Positions 1 through 6,069 of a stretch of DNA of 12,295 nt are shown here, in pieces. The notes under the pieces are model-generated. The model was not told where the DNA came from. It saw only the letters and a program-made list of their open reading frames with translations, and did no database searches. Positions within the stretch are counted from its first letter, which is position 1; every line of letters begins with the position of its first letter. Origin of the DNA: Bacillota bacterium (lineage in GTDB: Bacteria; Bacillota; Clostridia; Christensenellales; SZUA-584); NCBI GenBank assembly GCA_023399095.1, contig JAEWQS010000116.1, forward strand, positions 1 to 12,295, given 5' to 3'. Both the position numbers and the translations under genes were made by a program.

Positions 1-2
1 CG

Positions 3-125
3 GTTCACTCGCCGAAGATTGCGAGCATCGAAGTGATGCGGCACAGCCAAGTCAGGCGGTCGAAGCTTTACTACCTGCGTGATCGCGTCGGCAAGTCTGC
101 CAAACTTAAGGAAAAAAGATACTAA
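3..125 (+). CDS. rplS: 50S ribosomal protein L19, C-terminal part (5' end outside window)
   Basis: The reading frame entering from the left encodes 41 residues and ends in TAA. It carries the typical L19 C-terminal signature: HSPKI, then IEV, then VRRSKLYYLRD followed by a GK and a basic tail. L19 is a large-subunit protein at the 30S-50S interface. The start codon lies before the window, so upstream partners (usually rimM and trmD) cannot be seen. A terminator begins 6 bases after the stop, so this is the last gene of its operon. In many Clostridia lepB sits between rplS and ylqF; here it does not. Identification is by motif recognition and agrees with the following gene. Confidence 0.93.
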   Translation, partial: VHSPKIASIEVMRHSQVRRSKLYYLRDRVGKSAKLKEKRY

Positions 126-130
126 AAATA

Positions 131-158
131 AAGGAGCCGCTTGTCGGCTTCTTTTTTT
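131..158 (+). terminator. Rho-independent terminator after rplS
   Basis: Bases 131-139 pair with 145-153 to form a 9-bp stem with one G-U pair and a 5-base loop (CTTGT). The 3' arm runs into a seven-T tract (152-158). It starts 6 bases after the rplS stop, as expected for an operon end. Confidence 0.9.
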
Positions 159-186
159 GTTTTCGAAAAACACATCATTTTATGAT
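157..186 (+). promoter_or_regulatory. Weak sigma-A-type promoter candidate for ylqF
   Basis: TTGTTT (157-162) and TATGAT (181-186) are separated by 18 bases. The -10 matches consensus at five of six positions; the -35 matches at only three. It lies in the only gap between the rplS terminator and ylqF, so a promoter is expected here. The alternative -10 TATACT (186-191) has no good -35. The exact boxes are uncertain. Confidence 0.4.
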
Positions 187-251
187 ATACTTTATTCGTT
201 TTAGGAAGTTAAAAAGAAACGATGAAGTTATAGAAACTAAAGGTATAAAAA

Positions 252-1100
252 ATGGACATACAATGGTATCCCGGCCATATGGCCAAATCCCGCCGTCAGA
301 TCGGCGAAAAACTTAAGCTTATCAATGTCGCGGTGATTGCGATAGACGCGCGAGCCCCAAAAAGCACGCTCAGCCCTGATCTTTTGGAGCTGCTTTCGGG
401 CAAGGCATGTATCGTGGTATTGAACAAAAGCGATCTTGCGGACGAACAGCAGACAAAGCTGTGGACGGATTATTACAAACGCGAGTTCGGCAACGCACTT
501 TCCTTTAATGCCATGCGTGATAAAAAGGGCTTGCTGCTTGGCGCCATCAGCAAAGCCGCAGCGCCTGTGATTGCACGCTATGCCGAAAAAGGCGTGCGCA
601 AAACCATCCGCGTGCTCGTTGCGGGCATACCCAACGTGGGCAAATCGGCCATCATCAACCGCCTTGTGGGGCGAAAGAGCGCCAAGGAGGGGGACAAGCC
701 GGGCGTGACGCGCGGCTTGCAGTGGGTGAAGCTTTCGGATACCTTAGAGCTGCTGGATTCGCCGGGGCTGCTCTGGCCCAAGATTGAGTCTCAGGAGACC
801 GCCGCCAAGATCGCGGTGTGCGGCAGCTTAAAGCAGGAGATTCTCGACGAGACGGCGCTGGCCGTCGCGTTGATCGATATGCTGCGCTCCGCTGCGTCGG
901 GTGCCATCACCGGGCGATATGGCGTGGAGGAAAAGGGCACAGCGCACGAAATTCTCGAAGCGATATGCGTCAAAAGAGGGTTTTTACTGCGGCAGGGCGA
1001 AACAGATACGGAACGCGGCGCCAAGGTGCTGCTCGATGAATTCAGAGGAGGACGCCTCGGGCGTATTACGCTTGAGCGTTTCGGTGACGATGCAGAGTGA
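252..1100 (+). CDS. ylqF: Ribosome biogenesis GTPase YlqF/RbgA
   Basis: This 282-residue protein is the same length as Bacillus subtilis RbgA, a GTPase that acts late in 50S subunit assembly in the cytoplasm. It has the circularly permuted GTPase order. The G4 motif NKSD is at 58-61, followed by a G5-like SFNA near 84-87. Then come the G1 P-loop GIPNVGKS (125-132), a G2 PGVTRG segment with T153, and G3 DSPG (169-172). The family start MxIQWYPGHMAK is intact and fixes the ATG at 252, with an AAAGG site at 239-243. The C-terminal part (about 190-282) matches the family's RNA-binding helical domain. It is the first gene after the rplS terminator and overlaps the start of rnhB, so the two are probably co-expressed. 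RbgA next to rplS and rnhB is a conserved Bacillota arrangement. Confidence 0.95.
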   Translation: MDIQWYPGHMAKSRRQIGEKLKLINVAVIAIDARAPKSTLSPDLLELLSGKACIVVLNKSDLADEQQTKLWTDYYKREFGNALSFNAMRDKKGLLLGAISKAAAPVIARYAEKGVRKTIRVLVAGIPNVGKSAIINRLVGRKSAKEGDKPGVTRGLQWVKLSDTLELLDSPGLLWPKIESQETAAKIAVCGSLKQEILDETALAVALIDMLRSAASGAITGRYGVEEKGTAHEILEAICVKRGFLLRQGETDTERGAKVLLDEFRGGRLGRITLERFGDDAE

Positions 1101-1713
1101 GGAGCTAGATAGGCTCATCGCCATGAGCCAATATGAAAAGCCGTTTTGGGAATCGGGGCAGCTTGTTGCGGGAATCGATGAAGCAGGCCGTGGGCCGCTT
1201 GCAGGGCCGTGCGTCGCGGCGGCTGTGGTGATGCCGCGCGATTGTCTGATCGCGGGCGTGGACGATTCTAAAAAGCTGACAGAGAAAAAGCGCGAAGCGC
1301 TTTATGAGCAGATCACGGATAAGGCACTCTGCTATGCTGTGGGTGTATCGGACAGCGGCCTCATCGACGAGATCAATATTTTGAACGCGGCCAAGCGCGC
1401 GTTTGCACAGGCTATATCCGGCCTGTCCTTTCAGCCTGACTATGTGTTTTCCGACCGTATCGGCGGTATTGAGATTGATCGCCCGTATGAAGAGATCACG
1501 GGCGGAGACGCACTGTGCTACAGCATCGCCGCCGCGTCCATCATCGCCAAGGTCACGAGAGACCGCATGATGCGCGATTATGAACAAGAATACCCGGGCT
1601 ATGGCTTTGCCAAACACAAGGGTTATGCGACCAAACAACACCGTGAATGCATACTGGAGCTCGGTGTGTGTGAGATTCACCGCATGTCGTTTTTAAAGAA
1701 GCTGATCGGATGA
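1090..1713 (+). CDS. rnhB: Ribonuclease HII
   Basis: RNase HII cleaves the RNA strand of RNA-DNA hybrids and starts removal of single ribonucleotides from DNA. With the ATG at 1090 the protein has 207 residues. It shows GIDEAGRGPLAGP (28-40), SKKLTEKKRE (60-69), YVFSDR (118-123), GGD (138-140), AAASIIAKVTRDRM (147-160) and YPGYGFAKHKGYAT (168-181). The likely catalytic residues are D30, E31, D122 and D140. The start is uncertain. ATG 1090 retains the family's RLxxMxxYE lead-in but has no clear ribosome site, and it overlaps ylqF by 11 bases. ATG 1036 has a moderate AAGGTG at 1023-1028 and would add 18 residues. ATG 1123 would cut into the lead-in. An extension back to 901 lies wholly within ylqF and is unlikely. 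Its stop overlaps the yraN start (ATGA). Confidence 0.94.
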   Translation: MQSEELDRLIAMSQYEKPFWESGQLVAGIDEAGRGPLAGPCVAAAVVMPRDCLIAGVDDSKKLTEKKREALYEQITDKALCYAVGVSDSGLIDEINILNAAKRAFAQAISGLSFQPDYVFSDRIGGIEIDRPYEEITGGDALCYSIAAASIIAKVTRDRMMRDYEQEYPGYGFAKHKGYATKQHRECILELGVCEIHRMSFLKKLIG

Positions 1714-2075
1714 ACATGCGCGAGCGTGGCGACCGCGGCGAGGAACAGGCGGCGGCTTATCTGGAGCAAAAAGGCTGTACCATTCTCGCAAGAAACCATT
1801 ACATACGCGGCGGGGAAGTCGACATCATATTCAAGGATGGCGGTACCATCGTATTCTGCGAGGTAAAAACACGCACGCAAAGCCGTTTTGGAACACCTGC
1901 CGAAGCGGTGACGGCTGTGAAGCAGCGGCGCATTTGCCGTGCGGCGCTCGATTACGCGTATCAAAAAAAATGCATTGATGAAAGTATAAGATTTGATATA
2001 ATAGAGGTCATGAGCGACAAAATTAACCATATAATGGGCGCTTTTGAGTTTATCGAAGATACAGGGGAACGATGA
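1710..2075 (+). CDS. yraN: YraN family (UPF0102) endonuclease-like protein
   Basis: This 121-residue protein has the YraN/UPF0102 pattern. It begins with an RGxxGEEQAAAYL helix, followed by RGGEVDII (33-40), VFCEVKTR (48-55), FGTPAEAV (60-67) and RFDIIEV (94-100). E36, D38, E51 and K53 match the core of the PD-(D/E)xK nuclease fold, so a DNA-repair or recombination role is plausible. The cellular function of the family is not settled. The ATG overlaps the rnhB stop by 4 bases and its own stop overlaps the next gene by 4 bases. Translation is therefore probably coupled across the group. A second in-frame ATG at 1716 is possible. RnhB-YraN pairing is common in Bacillota. Confidence 0.92.
   Translation: MNMRERGDRGEEQAAAYLEQKGCTILARNHYIRGGEVDIIFKDGGTIVFCEVKTRTQSRFGTPAEAVTAVKQRRICRAALDYAYQKKCIDESIRFDIIEVMSDKINHIMGAFEFIEDTGER
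1975..2002 (+). promoter_or_regulatory. Candidate internal promoter in the 3' end of yraN
   Basis: TTGATG (1975-1980) and a perfect TATAAT (1997-2002) are 16 bases apart. A TG at 1994-1995 makes an extended -10. The start point would fall about 60 bases before the glycosyltransferase gene at 2072, so it could express the three membrane genes separately. The TATAAT lies in codons for the conserved RFDIIEV motif of YraN, so chance is possible. Confidence 0.4.
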
Positions 2076-3514
2076 AAAGGATCTTAGTTCTTTTAGTAAT
2101 AATCATTTTGCTGGCCTCATTGCCTTTGGGGACGGGTTTTGCGGACGATGCATTCAAACCTTCTGCCGCATCTCCCTCCGTCACAGTACTGGCTACCATA
2201 CTAACCATTGTGATATCAGCGATTTTTATTATCGTGTGTGTGCTGCTCAATGTCCGAACCGCTATTGCGGACGATGATGAATCAACATGGTCGGGCTTTG
2301 TACTGACGGCTGTGCTGGCAGTGGCCATCCGGGTCATTGTTGCGCTGATTTATGAAGGCTATACGACAGATATCGGCTGCTTCAAGGGCTGGGCCATTGC
2401 GGTATATGAAAGCGGCCCGTCTCACTTTTATACCTCCGGCATATTTGCGGATTATCCGCCGGGTTATATGTATGTGCTTTGGGTGCTTGGGCTTTTGCGA
2501 GACCTTTTTTCCATTGAGGCAACCGGCGCTTTTTTTACGCTCATTATCAAGCTGCCGTCTATCGCAGCGGAGGTTATCACGGCTGTTATTGTGTTTAAGA
2601 TTGCGAAGAAGGAAATGGGCAAAACATTCGCACTGCTTTGCGCGGCATTATTGCTGTTCAATCCCGCGTTTTTTTTCAACAGCAGTGTCTGGGGGCAGGT
2701 GGACGCATTCTTTATGCTTTTCGCTGTGCTCACCATTTATCATCTAAGGAAGGACAACCCTTGGCTCGGCGCGTTTTTTTTCGCATTCGCGTTGCTTATC
2801 AAGCCGCAGGCGATTATGCTTCTGCCCGTGATTGGGCTGTATTATCTGTTTGCGCTGTTTAAAAAGGACAGGCTCAGTCGCGGCGTGCTCGGCGTGCTCG
2901 GCGGTTTTGCGATTGGCGCGGCGGTATTTGTCTTGGGTGTGCTGCCATTTACGGGCGACCAGCCGATAACCTGGATACTTGAAAAATATGTGGGCACCGT
3001 CAAATCCTACCCGTATGCCTCCATCAACGCGTTTAACCTGTTTGCACTGACAGGCGCCAACTGGCGGCCAAGTGATTCGCCGCTGTGGTTCTTCAACTAC
3101 CAGACATGGGGCGTCATATTTATTGTGATTACCTGCGCTATTGTGGCGTTTTTTCAATGGCGCTCACGCAGTCAGAGGCGGCTTTTCGATGTATCGGCAT
3201 TTCTGATCATTTCCGTATTTATGCTTGCGCATTCCATGCACGACAGGTACATATTGCCTGCAATCGCCTTTTTACTGCTCGCCTATGTGTATTCGCGGGA
3301 TGGCGCATCGCTGTTTTTTGGCGCGGCCTTTTCGATAACGGCGCTGCTTAATCAGATGGTGGTGCTGTATGCGGATTCCGTGTTGCCGGCTGAGCTGCCG
3401 ACATTGCTGATTTCAGGTGTCAATGTGCTTTTGTATATTATTTATTTCATGTTCACGTTTAAAAAACTTTCCAGCAGCGCTTTGCTTATCAAAAGCCCCG
3501 CGCTCAAAGGGTAA
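2072..3514 (+). CDS. GT-C fold membrane glycosyltransferase (GT87/mannosyltransferase-like)
   Basis: This 480-residue protein has many membrane segments. A hydrophobic N-terminal helix or signal-like segment covers about 3-22, a second about 37-60, and further helices run to about 463. The first outer loop has TTD (98-100), which fits the acidic catalytic residue of GT-C enzymes, then YPPGY (128-132). SVWGQVD (205-211), LLIKPQA (241-247) and a late HDRY (390-393) follow. These are features of polyprenyl-phosphate-sugar-dependent transferases of the GT87/DUF2029 and PIG-M/Alg-like groups, which work on the outer face of the membrane. The sugar and acceptor cannot be read from sequence; mannose is a guess from the PMT neighbour. 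The start overlaps yraN by ATGA, with AGGGGA at 2063-2068 only 3 bases away, consistent with coupling. The next gene follows after 14 bases. Confidence 0.8.
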   Translation: MKRILVLLVIIILLASLPLGTGFADDAFKPSAASPSVTVLATILTIVISAIFIIVCVLLNVRTAIADDDESTWSGFVLTAVLAVAIRVIVALIYEGYTTDIGCFKGWAIAVYESGPSHFYTSGIFADYPPGYMYVLWVLGLLRDLFSIEATGAFFTLIIKLPSIAAEVITAVIVFKIAKKEMGKTFALLCAALLLFNPAFFFNSSVWGQVDAFFMLFAVLTIYHLRKDNPWLGAFFFAFALLIKPQAIMLLPVIGLYYLFALFKKDRLSRGVLGVLGGFAIGAAVFVLGVLPFTGDQPITWILEKYVGTVKSYPYASINAFNLFALTGANWRPSDSPLWFFNYQTWGVIFIVITCAIVAFFQWRSRSQRRLFDVSAFLIISVFMLAHSMHDRYILPAIAFLLLAYVYSRDGASLFFGAAFSITALLNQMVVLYADSVLPAELPTLLISGVNVLLYIIYFMFTFKKLSSSALLIKSPALKG

Positions 3515-3528
3515 GATAGGATAAAAGG

Positions 3529-5439
3529 ATGAAAGACAAGAAGATCGACTGGCAAAAACACGCCCGCAGAAGACTATTCGACAAACACGACTCCACACAT
3601 ATGACGCGCCTTGATTGGCTCGTGATGATGGCTGTGACGCTGATTTATGCGGTGGTTGCGTTCATGAACCTCGGCGCTTCCGAGATACCCGAGACGTTTT
3701 ATAACATGGACGGCGACGAGATCGTTGTTGAGTTTGAGCAGATAGAGGACATTTCAAGTATTCGTTATTTTACGTCGCTTGGCAAGGGCACGTTCTCGTT
3801 TTTTTATTCTGAGGATGGCGAGGGCTACAGCCCTGCGCTATCAGAAGTGACAGAAACAGCCGACGATGGCACCTCGACGACAACGATGGAGCCGCTTGAG
3901 GTGGAGCACGCCACCACGGATATGTACGAATGGCAGTTCTTTGACTCAAGCTTTACCGCTAAGTATGTGTCCATCCATGTGGATGAGCCGGGCCTTCGTA
4001 TGCTGGAGATGGGCTTTTGCGATGCCGACGGCAAGCCTGTTGCCATCAAGTCGGTCAAAAATACAAATCCCGAAGCGGAGCGCGGCAACGCCCCTGTCTT
4101 CATGTTCGACGAGCAGAAGTTTGTGCCGCAGCGCACTTATTACATGACCGAAATGTACTTTGATGAGGTATACCATGCGCGCACGGCTTATGAGAACATC
4201 AACCACATCAAGCCGTATGAGATCACACATCCGCCGCTCGGCAAAATCATACTTGGCATTGGCATCCGATTGTTTGGCATGAACCCATTTGGCTGGCGCT
4301 GCATGGGCACGCTGTTCGGTGTGCTGATGCTCCCGCTGATGTACCTTTTCGGCAAACGGCTTTTCAAGAAGACGCTGTACGCGTTTATCCCGACTGCACT
4401 GTTCGCGCTGGATTTTATGCACTATACGCAGACGCGTATCGCCACGATCGACAGCTACAGTGTATTCTTTATCATGCTCATGTATTTCTTCATGTATCTT
4501 TACACCGAGACGAATTACAACCGGCAGCCGCTTAAGAAATCGCTGCTCCCGCTTGCGCTTTGCGGCGTGTCCTTCGGCCTTGGCGCAGCCACAAAGTGGC
4601 TCTGCATATACGCGGGCGCAGGCCTTGCTGTGCTGCTTTGCATTCAGCTTTTCAAGCGTTATCGTGAATACCTTTATGCACGCGAAGCGCTAACCGACGA
4701 AAATGAGGAGGGTATGGATTCAAAACGACGCGCGTTTTTGGAGTCTGTGAGCAATGCCTTTGTTAAAAAGACATTTATCACGCTCCTTTGGTGCGTATTG
4801 TTCTTCATCGTTGTGCCGCTCATCATTTATCTGCTTTCGTATATCCCGTATATGCTCGTGGAGGGCGAGGATGCCTATAATTTTGCGGATGTTCTGCATA
4901 ATCAGGAGTACATGTTTAACTATCATAGTGATTTAAACCCTGAATCACCGCATCCGTTCTCGTCCAGCTGGTATTCATGGCCGCTGGATATAAAACCGGT
5001 ATTCTTCTTTCAGGGCAAGGGCTATACCGACGGCACCATGTCATCCATGTCCACGATGGGCAATCCCGCGATATGGTGGGGTGCGCTCGGTTCGGTCATC
5101 ACGCTGATCGTGATTCGCATACGAAAGGGGCGGCTGGGACGGCGTACGATGTTCCTATCCATCGCGGCACTGTCGGAATATCTGCCTTGGGTGTTGATTT
5201 CCAGAGAAACGTACATCTATCACTATTTCGCGACGCTGCCGTTTTTGATATTGCTGATGACTGTGCTCGCAAAATACCTGATTGAGAGAACGCGGCACGG
5301 CAAAAAGGCGGTGTTTATCTTCCTTGGCATCTGTCTCGTGCTTTTCGTCATGTTCTATCCAGTGACGACTGGCACCGTGGTGTCTAAGACATACTCAGAC
5401 ACCTTCCTGCGCTGGCTGCCGTCGTGGCCGTTCTATTGA
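3529..5439 (+). CDS. PMT-family protein O-mannosyltransferase (GT39) with an extracytoplasmic insert
   Basis: This 636-residue membrane protein is of the dolichyl/polyprenyl-phosphate-mannose protein mannosyltransferase family. It transfers a lipid-linked sugar to Ser or Thr of exported proteins on the outer membrane face. After TM1 (about 30-48), FDEVYHA (211-217) supplies the catalytic Asp-Glu pair. Family segments HPPLGK (234-239), RIATIDSY (303-310), GAATKW (352-357) and HPFSSSWYSWPL (475-486) follow. Several C-terminal helices end at PSWPFY, as in other bacterial PMTs. Residues about 58-175 are an extra outer segment between TM1 and the catalytic motif. Its strand pattern, including IRYFTSLGKGTFSFFYSEDG and AKYVSIHV, resembles a discoidin (F5/8 type C) fold. 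GATAGG at 3515-3520 sits 8 bases before the ATG. Its neighbours are a second GT-C enzyme and a GtrA protein. No dedicated polyprenyl-phosphate-mannose synthase is in the window. Confidence 0.88.
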   Translation: MKDKKIDWQKHARRRLFDKHDSTHMTRLDWLVMMAVTLIYAVVAFMNLGASEIPETFYNMDGDEIVVEFEQIEDISSIRYFTSLGKGTFSFFYSEDGEGYSPALSEVTETADDGTSTTTMEPLEVEHATTDMYEWQFFDSSFTAKYVSIHVDEPGLRMLEMGFCDADGKPVAIKSVKNTNPEAERGNAPVFMFDEQKFVPQRTYYMTEMYFDEVYHARTAYENINHIKPYEITHPPLGKIILGIGIRLFGMNPFGWRCMGTLFGVLMLPLMYLFGKRLFKKTLYAFIPTALFALDFMHYTQTRIATIDSYSVFFIMLMYFFMYLYTETNYNRQPLKKSLLPLALCGVSFGLGAATKWLCIYAGAGLAVLLCIQLFKRYREYLYAREALTDENEEGMDSKRRAFLESVSNAFVKKTFITLLWCVLFFIVVPLIIYLLSYIPYMLVEGEDAYNFADVLHNQEYMFNYHSDLNPESPHPFSSSWYSWPLDIKPVFFFQGKGYTDGTMSSMSTMGNPAIWWGALGSVITLIVIRIRKGRLGRRTMFLSIAALSEYLPWVLISRETYIYHYFATLPFLILLMTVLAKYLIERTRHGKKAVFIFLGICLVLFVMFYPVTTGTVVSKTYSDTFLRWLPSWPFY

Positions 5440-5453
5440 GGAAAAAAAAGGTG
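5438..5453 (+). promoter_or_regulatory. Ribosome site that decides a GTG start for the GtrA gene
   Basis: GAGGA begins at 5438, overlapping the upstream TGA stop, with 9 bases between GAGG and the GTG at 5451. The earlier in-frame GTG at 5424 lies inside the previous gene and has no such site. The 5451 start is therefore preferred. Confidence 0.6.
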
Positions 5454-5933
5454 CTGAAAAAACTTTTTCAAAAATACAAAAATGGCCTTGTGCACTTCTT
5501 CAAGTTTCAGGTGGTGGGTGTCGTCAATTTCTTTGTGGATTATGGCGTCCTATCGTTGCTGAACCTTGTTTTGGGATGGCCGTTGGTGCTCAGCAATGTT
5601 ATCTCGTACACATGCGGCGTGATCAACAGCTTTGTCTGGAACCGTTTCTGGACGTTCAAAATAAAACTCAAGTTCTTCAGCGTCTACAGCATCCAACTGC
5701 CACAACGCACCATTCATCCGGTCTTTTTATCTGCTGATTTTATTAAATTCATATTTGTCAATCTCGTATCGCTGGGCGTTAATACGCTCGCGGTCTATAT
5801 ACTCGGCGATCTGTACGGTCTGCCCAACATCATCGCGAAGCTCATCGCGACCGTCTTTTCATTTACTGTCAACTTTGCGGGCAATAAGCTGCTTGTGTTC
5901 AAAGACAAGCCAGCCGTGCCTGTACAGGAATAA
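5451..5933 (+). CDS. GtrA family membrane protein (putative lipid-linked sugar flippase or partner)
   Basis: From GTG 5451 the protein has 160 residues. It has a basic start, then FFKFQVVGVVNFFVDYGVL as TM1 (about 16-40) and a second helix (about 44-60). The GtrA signature SYTCGVINSFVWNRFWTFK lies at 52-70. Two further helices (about 99-118 and 126-145) end in the second half-signature NFAGNKLLVFK (141-151). GtrA proteins, with four membrane helices, help move polyprenyl-phosphate sugars across the membrane for surface glycosylation. The loop between helices 2 and 3 (about 71-98) looks longer than usual. A start at GTG 5424 would add 9 residues. The gene lies 11 bases after the PMT gene, which fits a role in supplying that enzyme's lipid donor. 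This role is inferred from context. Confidence 0.85.
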   Translation: MLKKLFQKYKNGLVHFFKFQVVGVVNFFVDYGVLSLLNLVLGWPLVLSNVISYTCGVINSFVWNRFWTFKIKLKFFSVYSIQLPQRTIHPVFLSADFIKFIFVNLVSLGVNTLAVYILGDLYGLPNIIAKLIATVFSFTVNFAGNKLLVFKDKPAVPVQE

Positions 5934-6053
5934 AGGAAATACTGATTCATTTGTCATCAGCACTTTAAAATGCTGGTCTTGCGTTGTGTTGAAAACACGA
6001 TAACAGCGCTGGTTGCTTTTGGTACTTTTCATCTGATCTTTGTTTCCTAATTA
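5934..6053 (+). other. Intergenic gap between the glycosylation block and comM, with weak hairpins
   Basis: This gap of about 120 bases holds three small inverted repeats: 5956-5962 with 5971-5977; 5986-5990 with 5994-5998; and a short AGCG/TGCT pair at 6005-6017 followed by four T. None makes a convincing terminator. No clear promoter was found before comM. Confidence 0.4.
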
Positions 6054-6069
6054 AGTGAGGCAAATTTTG
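6054..6069 (+). promoter_or_regulatory. Ribosome site that decides a TTG start for comM
   Basis: AGTGAGG (6054-6060) is 6 bases before TTG 6067. The alternative start GTG 6055 is part of this site and has no site of its own upstream. Starting at 6067 gives the MLSKISS beginning expected for the ComM family (usually MLAK or similar). Confidence 0.7.

Noticed and set aside
901..1089. Long N-terminal extension of rnhB from an upstream start
   Set aside because: It lies within ylqF in another frame, has no RNase HII family features and would add 63 residues unlike any known N-terminal domain.
1105..1680. Minus-strand ORF of 191 codons opposite rnhB
   Set aside because: It is an antisense shadow of a strongly conserved gene; the translation is rich in Arg, His and Ala with no recognisable domain or ribosome site.
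2744..3157. Minus-strand ORF opposite the GT-C gene
   Set aside because: Composition is typical of reversed membrane-protein codons (Lys, Arg, Gln, His rich) and there is no start context or family match.
5755..6003. Plus-strand ORF overlapping the end of gtrA
   Set aside because: It is an out-of-frame Ser/Arg-rich shadow of gtrA running into the gap, with no ribosome site.
6004..6020. Possible terminator before comM
   Set aside because: The stem is only four base pairs with a G-U pair and the T run is short, so it is not reliable.
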